DNA of 64,000 bases from Jejuia sp043557195 (GTDB taxonomy: Bacteria; Bacteroidota; Bacteroidia; Flavobacteriales; Flavobacteriaceae). The stretch lies in the NCBI GenBank assembly GCA_043557195.1, contig CP121314.1, positions 124,001-188,000 on the forward strand, given 5' to 3'. A program made the position numbers and the translations under genes. Within the stretch, counting starts at the first letter, position 1. Each line of letters opens with the position of its first letter. The notes beneath the pieces are model-generated. The model did not search any database, was not told the DNA's origin, and saw only the letters and a program-made list of their open reading frames with translations. Shown here piece by piece: positions 1-8,917 of this stretch.

Positions 1-2
1 CG

Positions 3-1007
3 AATATCACATTTAATTCTGGCTTTAATTATAATGCCTACGTACAGTATGATGAGTTTGGTGCAATTATTCAAATTGAAAACACTCCGGTATTCTACGA
101 CTTTTATGGTCGTGTCTCTCAAGTAGGAAACGTAAATATATTTTACAATAACTTTGGACGTGTAAATCGTATTGGAGGCTTATATGTACATTACAACAGG
201 TTTAACAGATTTACACATTACACAGGATTTATAAACAGATGGAATCGTTCTTACGTTTTTAGACCATGGCATCGTTTTTACAGTGTACCAGTTTTCAACC
301 ACTGTGTAGTGTTTAACAGACCGTACAGACAATTTTATACACCTGTAAGATATGTTTACAACAGACCTTTTAGAAACAATTACAGACCTAGAACTGCAAT
401 TGCTAGTAGAAGAGGAAATACTATTGTAAGAAACAGAAAATATGCAACAGTAAATAGAAGTGCTAGAAATAGAACAAAAATTAATACAGTTGCAAATAAT
501 AGAAGATCAGTTGAAAGAAACTCTATTAATAGAAAAAACGACTCAAGAAGAATTGCGAGCACAAATGATAGACGTAATACGAATAGAAATGTTGACCGAA
601 CAAATTCTAGAGTTGAAAATAGAGGAAATAGTACAATGAGACGTGAGAGCTCTACGAGCAACAGAAACTCTGCTAATAGAACTCGAGGAAACAATAATAC
701 GAATGTTAGAAAACAATCTAGCACTACAGTTAGACAGTCTCCTGCAAGAAGAAATTCGTCTCAACAAGTTACGAGAACTAGAAGCACAACGGTTGTAAAA
801 AAACCAAAAGCAAACAACACTCGTATATATAACAGAAAAAGCACTAATAGAAGCTCTGGACAAACTGTTAACAGATCTTCAAGAAGCTCAAAACCAGCTT
901 CTAGTGTTACAAGAAGTACAAGAAAAACAAACTCTAGAGCTACGCAAAGTAGAAGCGGCTCTAGAAGCAATAATACAACATCTAATTCTACACGTAGAAG
1001 AAGATAA
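3..1007 (+). CDS. Arg/Asn/Ser/Thr-rich protein, 5' end outside window
   Basis: The reading frame is open from base 3 to a TAA at 1005-1007, giving 334 residues without a start in the window. A GTG at 309 lies inside this frame and is probably not the start, because the 102 codons upstream are open and compositionally similar (Phe/Tyr/Asn/Val-rich short strand-like repeats such as NNFGRVNRIGG). The C-terminal 190 residues are low-complexity, dominated by Arg, Asn, Ser and Thr, with almost all Arg encoded by AGA. Similar proteins with an aromatic/Asn N-terminal half and an Arg-rich tail are common hypotheticals in Flavobacteriaceae. The tail could bind nucleic acid or anionic polymer (inference). 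Function unknown. Confidence 0.8.
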   Translation, partial: NITFNSGFNYNAYVQYDEFGAIIQIENTPVFYDFYGRVSQVGNVNIFYNNFGRVNRIGGLYVHYNRFNRFTHYTGFINRWNRSYVFRPWHRFYSVPVFNHCVVFNRPYRQFYTPVRYVYNRPFRNNYRPRTAIASRRGNTIVRNRKYATVNRSARNRTKINTVANNRRSVERNSINRKNDSRRIASTNDRRNTNRNVDRTNSRVENRGNSTMRRESSTSNRNSANRTRGNNNTNVRKQSSTTVRQSPARRNSSQQVTRTRSTTVVKKPKANNTRIYNRKSTNRSSGQTVNRSSRSSKPASSVTRSTRKTNSRATQSRSGSRSNNTTSNSTRRRR

Positions 1008-1031
1008 ATAAATTTTGGTTGGTTAGTTAAG

Positions 1032-1076
1032 AAAGCCCTGCGATATGTATGCCTCAAAGCAATATCGTGGGGTTTT
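1032..1076 (+). terminator. Intrinsic terminator after the Arg-rich gene
   Basis: An inverted repeat of about 15 pairs (1032-1046 with 1062-1076, a few G-U pairs) ends in a T-run. It lies 24 bases after the stop at 1007 and just before the convergent flippase gene, so it may act in both directions. Confidence 0.65.
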
Positions 1077-1079
1077 CTG

Positions 1080-2549
1080 TTATTTTCTATTTTTTAATTT
1101 TTCTATAGTTTTATACATCAAGTCATTTATATCTGAAGAAAAACTCCCTTTATAAAGAATAATGAAAAAGATGGTAGTAATTATAATAGACTTTAAAATA
1201 ATACTAATAAAAGCATTAAAATTAAAATCCCAGAAATAGCCTGCCAAAGCCAAAATTAACAACACCACCGCAACTTTTAAAGTATCCCTAGAAAACGGTG
1301 TAATTTTAAATACTTTATAAACCACCACTATTTTTGCTGTATTATACAAGAAAACAGCAATAAATGTAGCTAGAGCCGCACCATTTAAACCATAAACAGG
1401 TATCAAGAGTACGTTTAGAAATATCATAATTAAAACTAAAACCACACCCAACACCAAAACTATTCTATAATAATCGCTATTAAACAATATTGCGTTATTG
1501 CTCCCTAAAATTGCATCATATAGTTTAGCTACACTTATTAATAAAACAACATATAGTCCAACACTGTATTCTGATGAAATTAAAGTATAAAGCTGGTTGA
1601 TATTAAGCACGATTAATAGAAAAATTAACCCAGATACAATAAAAAGGTTCAGCGAACTTCTTTTGTATAAATCAGCTAAACTATTCATATCACCTTCATT
1701 CAAGTATTTAGCAGATAAAGGTGATAATATTTGATGCATTGCCCGCTGAGGGACTGCAATTACTGCAGCTATGAAAATAGCAACATTATAATAAGCTACA
1801 TTTTTGATAGGAATATATTTGCCTAACATTACCTTATCAATATCCAAAAGCATAGTAGCTATTGAGCCCGCAATAATAATTAGAAAAGAGTACTGCAATA
1901 CGCTATTTATTTTATTCACTTTTTTAAATACTATAACAGGTAGCTTCACACTAAAGGCATACAACATCATAACCAACATTCGCAATACATACACAAGAAC
2001 AAGCGCTACCATAAATTGCTCTATATTGATGATTTTAAAATAAAGCAATAACAATATTACCATGGCTCCTACTCTATGAAAAACCTCCTTCATAAAATTT
2101 CCGAAAACCGTTTGCAATTCTACTTTTACCCACGCATAAAAAACTTCAAAATAAGCCAAAGCAATAGCTACAACTATTGTATGCCACAAATAGTCCTTTA
2201 TCATAGAATTTTCAGAAGAAAGAAAATTTGCAATGGTTTGATATCCCAGATAATTAATAATACACAAGGGGATTATAATCAATAAAGGCAAAAACAACAT
2301 TAAGGTTAAAAAGCTATTTAAAGATAATCTTGTTTTAAATGACGAATAGAATTTCACCAAAGTATTGTGAACACCAAAAGCCATTAAAGGCATTAAAACA
2401 TAGGCCGCAGACAACATAAAACCGACCATGCCGTAATAGGTGTCACTCATAAAATTAACGTATAAGAACAGTGTGTTAATGGCTCCAATTAAAAAGCCTA
2501 CATACGTAGAGATTATATTTTTGAATGATTGAGAAGCTACAATGCCCAT
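1080..2549 (-). CDS. Oligosaccharide flippase / polysaccharide biosynthesis membrane protein
   Basis: A 489-residue, very hydrophobic protein with about 12-14 predicted transmembrane helices from residue 10 to the end. It starts with the short polar N-terminus usual in Wzx-like/MATE-fold lipid-linked oligosaccharide flippases. Such proteins move undecaprenyl-linked glycans across the inner membrane for cell-surface polymers. The ATG overlaps the stop of the upstream glycosyltransferase gene by one base (TAATG), so the two are translationally coupled. Together with YfhO upstream they form a glycan-assembly operon. Family assignment is from overall hydropathy and sequence flavour; the substrate cannot be told. 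Confidence 0.8.
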   Translation of the reverse strand: MGIVASQSFKNIISTYVGFLIGAINTLFLYVNFMSDTYYGMVGFMLSAAYVLMPLMAFGVHNTLVKFYSSFKTRLSLNSFLTLMLFLPLLIIIPLCIINYLGYQTIANFLSSENSMIKDYLWHTIVVAIALAYFEVFYAWVKVELQTVFGNFMKEVFHRVGAMVILLLLYFKIINIEQFMVALVLVYVLRMLVMMLYAFSVKLPVIVFKKVNKINSVLQYSFLIIIAGSIATMLLDIDKVMLGKYIPIKNVAYYNVAIFIAAVIAVPQRAMHQILSPLSAKYLNEGDMNSLADLYKRSSLNLFIVSGLIFLLIVLNINQLYTLISSEYSVGLYVVLLISVAKLYDAILGSNNAILFNSDYYRIVLVLGVVLVLIMIFLNVLLIPVYGLNGAALATFIAVFLYNTAKIVVVYKVFKITPFSRDTLKVAVVLLILALAGYFWDFNFNAFISIILKSIIITTIFFIILYKGSFSSDINDLMYKTIEKLKNRK

Positions 2550-3826
2550 TACAACAAATTTGACAAGGATTGAGTAAGCGATTTCCTGTGGTATTTCTGT
2601 AATCCTACAGGATAAGTAATTAAATCAGCTTTTTTATAAGCCTGATAATGCTCTAAGATAGTTTTTTTTAGCGAGTCAAAATCTTGATAATTAAAGAAGT
2701 TACCCGTATTAGTAGATTTTATAATTTGTTCAACATCTGATGCTTCAGGACCTATTGCTATAATCGGTCTATTAGACACCATATATTCAAAAAGTTTTCC
2801 AGGAATAATACATCTTGTTTCTTTAGAATCAATTTCAATAAGCAACAATACTTGTGATTTTTTTTGAAACTTAACTGATTCTTTATGTGAAACATAACCT
2901 ACCTCATTTATACAATTAGTTAAATTATATTTTTTAATAGCTTCCATTACATCTTTACTTACGAAACCTACAAGATTTAGCTGAAAATCGGCTGCAAAAT
3001 TATCGTCTTCTAGAATTAATTCTGATAGTGCTTTCCAAAGAATTTCTGGGTTTCGTTTTGACAACAATGACCCAATATGAGATATGGTAAATTTAGAATC
3101 CAATTCAAATGACTCAGATGTTTCGCTATCATAACCATTAGTTATTACTGAAATTGGTTGCTTTGTAATTTTTCCGAATTCGTCTTTGGTAACAGAAGAT
3201 GTAACAATTACCTGATTAGCTTCAGTCAGCACTTGCTTTTCCAAAGACTTATGCTTTTTCTGAGAAGAACCACTCAATTTTAATTTCTTATGATAGCCAA
3301 TAGTTGTCCAAGGATCTCTAAAATCTGCCAACCATTTTATATTGAGTTTTCGTTTTAAATTTAAGCCAATTAAATGTATACTATGTGGAGGCCCTGTAGT
3401 AATTATAGTTTCTATACTATTCTTTGAAATATAATCTAAGAGATATGTCGTTGCAGGTTTTACCCAGCCTACCCTTGCATCAGGTATAAAAAAATTACCT
3501 CTTACATATAGCATTGCTTTTTCAAGGATAGATTGCTTTTCATTTTCACGAATAACCCCCTTGCTAATAGTGTTAGTTTTCCCTTTTGAAAACAGTCTTG
3601 CAAACTTATAAGGTTCAGAAATTGGTAGTTTTAGCACCTCTAAATCATTTGACACTTCAGCTTCTAAGCTTTTATCAATAATAGGGTAGCTGGCGTTTTC
3701 TGGCACGAAAACAATGGGTTCAACATCAAAATCTGGCAGATATTTTACAAATTTAAGCCAACGCTGCACTCCAGGACCACCCGCAGGTGGCCAATAGTAT
3801 GCTATTATGAGTACTTTTTTACGCAC
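2549..3826 (-). CDS. Glycosyltransferase, GT4-like (group 1)
   Basis: A 425-residue protein beginning MRKKVLIIAYYWPPAGGPGVQR, the Rossmann beta-strand plus glycine-rich turn of GT-B fold glycosyltransferases. The C-terminal half has the donor-site region (ETRCIIPGKLFEYM...RPIIAIGPEASDVEQII) typical of GT4-type enzymes, with Glu in the KLFEYM segment as the expected nucleotide-sugar contact. It probably transfers a sugar onto a lipid-linked or surface glycan in the cytoplasm. It overlaps the end of yfhO by 8 bases and the start of the flippase by 1, a tight operon. Donor and acceptor unknown. Confidence 0.85.
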   Translation of the reverse strand: MRKKVLIIAYYWPPAGGPGVQRWLKFVKYLPDFDVEPIVFVPENASYPIIDKSLEAEVSNDLEVLKLPISEPYKFARLFSKGKTNTISKGVIRENEKQSILEKAMLYVRGNFFIPDARVGWVKPATTYLLDYISKNSIETIITTGPPHSIHLIGLNLKRKLNIKWLADFRDPWTTIGYHKKLKLSGSSQKKHKSLEKQVLTEANQVIVTSSVTKDEFGKITKQPISVITNGYDSETSESFELDSKFTISHIGSLLSKRNPEILWKALSELILEDDNFAADFQLNLVGFVSKDVMEAIKKYNLTNCINEVGYVSHKESVKFQKKSQVLLLIEIDSKETRCIIPGKLFEYMVSNRPIIAIGPEASDVEQIIKSTNTGNFFNYQDFDSLKKTILEHYQAYKKADLITYPVGLQKYHRKSLTQSLSNLL

Positions 3827-6251
3827 TCCCTTTTCGTTTCTTAAACTCGTAAAATAATCCTATAGCCAAAAGAATCGCTAATACAGCTGAACTAGCCAAG
3901 GAAATAGAGCTGCCTGTTTTTACAACATCAGGATCAAACTTAAACTCAATAGTATGTGCTCCAGCGGGAACTTCCATTCCTCTTAAAATATAGTTTACTC
4001 TTGTGAAATTTGCTTCTTTTCCATCAATAGTCACCTTCCATCCTTTCGGATAATAGATTTCAGAAAACACTGCAAAACCAGCATTAGAGTTATTCGTTTT
4101 ATACTTAATATAATTAGGTTGATATACCTCAACATTAATATCAGCTAAGGAATCTAGTATGAAATCTTGTTTTGAAATGGTAGTTTTACTGAGTACACTT
4201 TTATCAATTAAAGCCACTCTTTTTGTATTTAAACTATCTAAACCCCTAATTTCTGAATTAGCATCTTCAACAAGCTTCAGTTTTTCAATAAACCAAGCAT
4301 TTCCATTAGCTTCATCATTTACATAAGGAAACACTTTACCTTCTTCATCTTGTGCAATAATGTATTTAGTATTCAGCATACTAAGCACATTGATGTTATT
4401 TCTAGACACATACCAGTCAAACACTTCACGATATCGTTTTAACTCTGCAGCATTATACCCGTTTAAAGAATTATGGAAATACGATGGTTTTGATGGCCCT
4501 GAAACCAAATCGAATACCCTAAAATGAGTTTTATCACTTTGTATCTGTTTATCTACCTCGTTTGCAACAAACGGCTTAGACATTTGTATTGACGACACAA
4601 AATCATCTTCATTAACATAACGTCGGTTTACACCAACCAAATCAAATAAAATTAAAACTGCAAAACCAACTAAAACCCAATGTTCTTTTATCTTATCTCT
4701 TAAATAACCAAAGATTAATCCTGCAGCAAGTAGTATCAGAATTAATGATCTTATGGTATCAGCAGTAAAAATCGCTTTTCTATCATCTTTTACAGCTCTT
4801 ATAAAATCCTGACCTAGGGCCTGAATATATCTACCATCATTTGCACCTACAAAATCAAATATTGAGCGTCCAAATAGCAAAAACACTAGCGCTAATCCCC
4901 CTGTAATTAAAGAAGCGAATTTTAATGCTTTAAACTTATCTTCATCTTTATTAAAATCATTAAACAAGCGCACCAAACCAAAAATTGCAAGCACAGGAAT
5001 GCATAATTCCAAAATTACCTGTATGGAAGTTACCGCTCTAAATTTATTGTAAAGTGGTACGTAATCAATAAATATGTCAGTTAAAAAATTTAGATTCTTT
5101 CCATATGACAATAATAAAGACAGTATTGTTCCGCCAACGAGCCACCATTTAAGCCGTCCTTTAACCAAGAATAGGGCAAACACAAATAAAAACAAAATTA
5201 CAGCGCCTACATAGGCGGGTGCTTCTACAATGGGCTGTTTCCCCCAATACATTGGTGCGTTTTCTGCTTGATCTAAAGCCTGTGCAGGAGTAGCACCCAA
5301 TTTCCTAACAGCATCATAAATATTTGAGTCCTTACCTAATTTTTCGGCATTTCCACCTCCCATAAATCTTGGGATAAATAGATTAAAGGTTTCCCAACCG
5401 CCATAACTAAATTGTGTGATATAATCTTTATCTAAACCAGAAGTTATCTCTTTAGGCGAGCCATCAGGATTTATAGTCAATTCACTTTTCCCTCTTGTAC
5501 TGTGTTTTACATATTCTTGAGTTGCAAGCACATTAGTTGCGTTTAACCCAATGGCTAAAATTACTGCACCTACTAAAATTCCTGTTGATTTAAAATAATG
5601 TGGCAACATTTGCTTCTTGTATGCATCAATTAAGTACACAACACCCAAAACAATTACAAGTAATAGTAAGTAGTACGTCATCTGAAAATGATTCGCCACC
5701 AACTCCAACCCCATAGCAATTGCAGTTAACAAAAACCCAAGGATGTACCGTTTTTGGAATACCAAAAGAATACCACTCAACACCAAAGGCATGTAGGCTA
5801 TAGCATGCGCTTTACTATTATGCCCAACACCAAGAATAATTATCAAATACGTGGAAAAACCGAATGCTAAAGCACCTAAGGCCGCGAGTTTAAAATCCAC
5901 CTTCAATACTAAAAGTAAAATATAAAAGCTTAATAAATAGAGGAATAAGTAATCTGCTGGCCTTGGTAAGAATCGTAAAGTTAAATCGAGCTTCTTAATA
6001 TAATTATGCGGATACCTTGCCCCTAGTTGATATGTGGGCATACCCGCAAATGCACTGTTTGTCCAATAGGTTTCCTCTCCAGTCTTTTCCTTAAAGTCTT
6101 TTTGTTGTTTAGACATACCAATATATTGCACTATATCGCTTTGGTATATCTGTTTTCCTTGAAGTACGGGATTAAAATAGATTAATGATACTGCAATAAA
6201 ACCTAATAAAACAAGTAAATGTAAAAGAGACTTCTTAAATAAAAACCGCAT
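3819..6251 (-). CDS. YfhO family membrane glycosyltransferase-like protein
   Basis: An 810-residue integral membrane protein: an N-terminal helix, a loop with QSDIVQYIGM, about a dozen helices to residue ~530, a large extracytoplasmic beta-rich region (about 540-780) and a last helix before the basic tail KKRKGSA. This is the architecture of the YfhO family, GT-C-like proteins linked in Firmicutes to glycosylation of teichoic acids. In Bacteroidota they accompany glycan genes, as here with a glycosyltransferase and a flippase. The exact reaction in this phylum is not established. The downstream gene overlaps it by 8 bases. Confidence 0.88.
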   Translation of the reverse strand: MRFLFKKSLLHLLVLLGFIAVSLIYFNPVLQGKQIYQSDIVQYIGMSKQQKDFKEKTGEETYWTNSAFAGMPTYQLGARYPHNYIKKLDLTLRFLPRPADYLFLYLLSFYILLLVLKVDFKLAALGALAFGFSTYLIIILGVGHNSKAHAIAYMPLVLSGILLVFQKRYILGFLLTAIAMGLELVANHFQMTYYLLLLVIVLGVVYLIDAYKKQMLPHYFKSTGILVGAVILAIGLNATNVLATQEYVKHSTRGKSELTINPDGSPKEITSGLDKDYITQFSYGGWETFNLFIPRFMGGGNAEKLGKDSNIYDAVRKLGATPAQALDQAENAPMYWGKQPIVEAPAYVGAVILFLFVFALFLVKGRLKWWLVGGTILSLLLSYGKNLNFLTDIFIDYVPLYNKFRAVTSIQVILELCIPVLAIFGLVRLFNDFNKDEDKFKALKFASLITGGLALVFLLFGRSIFDFVGANDGRYIQALGQDFIRAVKDDRKAIFTADTIRSLILILLAAGLIFGYLRDKIKEHWVLVGFAVLILFDLVGVNRRYVNEDDFVSSIQMSKPFVANEVDKQIQSDKTHFRVFDLVSGPSKPSYFHNSLNGYNAAELKRYREVFDWYVSRNNINVLSMLNTKYIIAQDEEGKVFPYVNDEANGNAWFIEKLKLVEDANSEIRGLDSLNTKRVALIDKSVLSKTTISKQDFILDSLADINVEVYQPNYIKYKTNNSNAGFAVFSEIYYPKGWKVTIDGKEANFTRVNYILRGMEVPAGAHTIEFKFDPDVVKTGSSISLASSAVLAILLAIGLFYEFKKRKGSA

Positions 6252-6281
6252 GAAAAAAGATTAAAACACTAAGGGATGAAA

Positions 6282-6554
6282 TTAATCAATTTCTTCGTAT
6301 TCAACGTAATCACCAACATCTTTATTTGATTGTTTTTGTCTTGGCATTTTATCAATAGAAACTTCACCTTCTCTTTTAGGAGCTTCAGGGCGTTGTTGAC
6401 CGAACTGCCCTCCAAACTTTTCTTCAGCCTTTTTTGAAACATAACGCAATAAGAAAGGCGCTAATAAACGAGATAGAACTTTTACCCCATAATATACAAG
6501 TAAAATGATTCCTATAATTTTAACTAAACCCACAACCGATGCTTCTTGTAGCAT
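6282..6554 (-). CDS. DUF4834 family small membrane protein
   Basis: A 90-residue protein: one membrane helix (VVGLVKIIGIILLVYYGVKVL) followed by a basic amphipathic stretch and an acidic, Gln/Lys-rich cytoplasmic tail ending DYVEYEEID. This layout fits the Bacteroidota-specific DUF4834 family of unknown function. The longer frame begins with TTG at 6572. I prefer the ATG at 6554 because an exact -7 element (TATTTTTG on the minus strand, 6570-6577) sits right upstream and would put the transcript start inside the longer version. It is separated from yfhO by 30 bases and probably cotranscribed. Confidence 0.75.
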   Translation of the reverse strand: MLQEASVVGLVKIIGIILLVYYGVKVLSRLLAPFLLRYVSKKAEEKFGGQFGQQRPEAPKREGEVSIDKMPRQKQSNKDVGDYVEYEEID

Positions 6555-6631
6555 AAATAATAATTTGTACAAAAATACAATTATAGAGATTTAAAAAACC
6601 CTGAAAAAACATAAAAAAAAGATAAAATATC

Positions 6632-6639
6632 TATATTTG
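6632..6639 (+). promoter_or_regulatory. Bacteroidota -7 promoter element (TATATTTG)
   Basis: Exact match to TAnnTTTG, 60 bases before the ATG at 6700. No clear TTG -33 element was found at the usual distance. Confidence 0.45.
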
Positions 6640-6699
6640 ATATGAATTGAAAAGCAATAAAGCCTTTGATTACAAATTATCCTACCCTAAATCATTCAC

Positions 6700-7722
6700 A
6701 TGAAAACTTTTAAATATTTACTTTTTGTTTTGGTTTTACTGAGTAATACTAGCCTTTTTGCTCAATACACCGAAGTAATAAATTCCAATAGACCAGGACT
6801 ATCCAAGAGTGCTTTTTCTGTTGGCACCAACGTTTTACAATTTGAAGTTGGCCCGCTTTATATTAAAGAAGAAAGAACACCACTACCCAGATATGAAGTA
6901 TCTGGCTTTGGAGTTGATTTTTCTGCTAGATACGGTTTATTTTTTGAAGAATTGGAGATTAATATTGAAGGGAACTACCAAAATGATACGCGAACTATTT
7001 TTTCAACATTTGCCACTGAAGATAAGCGGTCTAATTTTAAATATGTAACTCTTGGTGCGAAATACCTTCTTTACGACCCGTATAAGAATTCTGAAGATGA
7101 AAAACCAAATCTTTACAGTTGGAAAGCAAATCATAGTTTTAGATGGAAATCCCTAATTCCGGCAGTTGCAGTTTATGTAGGCGCAAACTATGACACTGAA
7201 AACAACCCATACACTGCTCCAGGAATAGAAGGATTTAGCCCTAAAGTAATGATAGCTACACAAAACAACTTTAATGGAGGTTGGGTGTTTGTAATGAACT
7301 TGATTAAAGATAGAATAGGGACAGATCAATCTGATTTTTCATATATATTAACGCTAACACATTCATTTAGTCCGCAATGGGTTATTTTCGGTGAAACACA
7401 AGGTATCCAAAGTGACTTTTACGCAGATAACTTGCTGAGATTTGGAGGTGCTTATTTATGGGACAAAAATTTCCAGTTAGATACTGCGGTAACTTTTAAT
7501 ACTAAAGACACGCCTTCAGTATTAAATATCACCTTAGGAGCTTCATATAGATTTGATTTTCACAAGGATAAAGAAATAGATAATGGTAATTCCGCCGAGG
7601 ATGAATTAGAAAGAAAATTGAGAAGTAAAGGCTCTAAGAAAAAGAAAAAACGCAAAAAAAAGATTGATACTGAAGAGAAAAAAGAAAAAAAACGCAAAAG
7701 AAAAGATGAAGATTTTGACTAA
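6700..7722 (+). CDS. Outer-membrane beta-barrel protein (MetA-pathway transporter-like)
   Basis: A 340-residue protein with a clear signal peptide (MKTFKYLLFVLVLLSNTSLFAQ). It continues TEVINSNRPGLSKSAFSVG and alternating amphipathic strands, resembling the PF13557-type putative phenol-degradation meta-pathway transporters that Bacteroidota carry in several copies. The predicted barrel ends near residue 285 with a Phe-containing strand (YRFDFHK). The last ~55 residues are an unusual Lys/Arg/Glu-rich tail (KKKKKRKKK and similar) that is not part of a barrel. A gene for a GNAT-like protein follows after 22 bases, probably in the same transcript. Substrate unknown. Confidence 0.7.
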   Translation: MKTFKYLLFVLVLLSNTSLFAQYTEVINSNRPGLSKSAFSVGTNVLQFEVGPLYIKEERTPLPRYEVSGFGVDFSARYGLFFEELEINIEGNYQNDTRTIFSTFATEDKRSNFKYVTLGAKYLLYDPYKNSEDEKPNLYSWKANHSFRWKSLIPAVAVYVGANYDTENNPYTAPGIEGFSPKVMIATQNNFNGGWVFVMNLIKDRIGTDQSDFSYILTLTHSFSPQWVIFGETQGIQSDFYADNLLRFGGAYLWDKNFQLDTAVTFNTKDTPSVLNITLGASYRFDFHKDKEIDNGNSAEDELERKLRSKGSKKKKKRKKKIDTEEKKEKKRKRKDEDFD

Positions 7723-7744
7723 TAAAACTCATCTAGTATAATAT

Positions 7745-8863
7745 ATGATAACACTAAAAGAAGTTACTTCTAAACGAGATTTAAAGACCTTTGTGAAGTT
7801 TCCATTTAAACTATACAAAGATTCTGAATTTTGGACACCGCCAATTATAAGTCAAGAATTAAAAACATTTGATAAAACCGAAAACCCTGTTTTTCAAGAT
7901 GCTGAAGCGCGTTTATTTTTAGCTTATAGTAATGATGAGGTAGTTGGAAGAGTTGCTGCTATTATCAATTGGCTGGAGGTAAAAGACCAAAATCAAAAGA
8001 AAATGCGTTTTGGTTGGTTTGATTTTATTGATGACTTAGAAGTGTCAAAAATACTACTAGATAAAGTAGAAGAAATCGGTAAAGAAAATAATCTTGAATA
8101 TACAGAAGGACCTGTTGGTTTTTCAAATCTAGACAAAGTTGGCGTTATAAATGAAGGATTTGAATCTATTACCCCTATGGTAACATGGTACAATCACCCC
8201 TATTACATCAAACACTACGAAAATGCTGGCTATACCAAAGAGAAAGGCTATATAGAGAGTAGATTTCCATTCGCAAATGTAAAACCTGAAATGTTCTTTA
8301 AAGCTCAGGAACTCATTAAAAGGCGTTACAAACTAAAGGCATTAAAATTTACTAAAACCGAAGAGGTAATGCCATATGCAAATAAAATGTTTGATTTATT
8401 TAATGAATCTTATGCTTCATTATCAAGCTTTGTTGCAATCACAGATATTCAAAAAGAATACTTCAAGAAAAAATTCATAAGTTTTATTAATCCTGAATAT
8501 ATCAAATTTGTGGTTGATGAAAACGATAAACTGATTGGTTTTGCGATTGTAATGCCTGGTTATGCAAAAGCCCTACAAAAAGCTAAAGGGAAGCTGTTTC
8601 CGTTTGGTTTTACTCATATTTTAAAGGCAAAAAAACATAGTAAAGATGTGATGTTTTACCTTATCGGAATACATCCTGATTATCAAAACAAAGGTATTCA
8701 TGCTGTAATTTTTAACGAGTACTATAATACTTTTACAGAAAAAGGCATTCAAATGTGTTATCGAACTCCAGAATTAGAAGATAATTTGGCCATACAAAAG
8801 ATATGGAAACATTTTGATCCTGAAGTTTATAGAAAGCGAAAAACATATAGGAAAGATTTATAA
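7745..8863 (+). CDS. GNAT-like N-acetyltransferase family protein
   Basis: A 372-residue cytosolic protein. The N-terminal third (residues 1-80) and the C-terminal part (about 240-345, with LIGFAIVMPGY and a segment VMFYLIGIHPDYQNKGIHAVIF) carry the strand plus Q/R-x-x-G-x-G/A pattern typical of GNAT acetyl-CoA binding loops, though the canonical loop is imperfect (QNKGIH). The family is widespread in Flavobacteriia and often annotated only as hypothetical. It sits 22 bases after an outer-membrane protein gene and ends at a bidirectional terminator. Substrate unknown. Confidence 0.65.
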   Translation: MITLKEVTSKRDLKTFVKFPFKLYKDSEFWTPPIISQELKTFDKTENPVFQDAEARLFLAYSNDEVVGRVAAIINWLEVKDQNQKKMRFGWFDFIDDLEVSKILLDKVEEIGKENNLEYTEGPVGFSNLDKVGVINEGFESITPMVTWYNHPYYIKHYENAGYTKEKGYIESRFPFANVKPEMFFKAQELIKRRYKLKALKFTKTEEVMPYANKMFDLFNESYASLSSFVAITDIQKEYFKKKFISFINPEYIKFVVDENDKLIGFAIVMPGYAKALQKAKGKLFPFGFTHILKAKKHSKDVMFYLIGIHPDYQNKGIHAVIFNEYYNTFTEKGIQMCYRTPELEDNLAIQKIWKHFDPEVYRKRKTYRKDL

Positions 8864-8865
8864 AT

Positions 8866-8898
8866 AAAAAAGGTTCGATATTATATCGAACCTTTTTT
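8866..8898. terminator. Bidirectional intrinsic terminator
   Basis: Perfect 15-bp stem (8866-8880 with 8884-8898), 3-base loop, A-run on one side and T-run on the other. It lies between the convergent GNAT-like gene and the alpha-oxoamine synthase gene and serves both. Confidence 0.9.
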
Positions 8899-8917
8899 AT
8901 TTTGTTTATAAAGAAAA

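Noticed and set aside
380..1057. Several antisense frames opposite the Arg-rich gene
   Set aside because: They arise because repeated AGA/ACA codons have no stops when read backwards; composition is Leu/Val-rich low complexity and no start context supports them.
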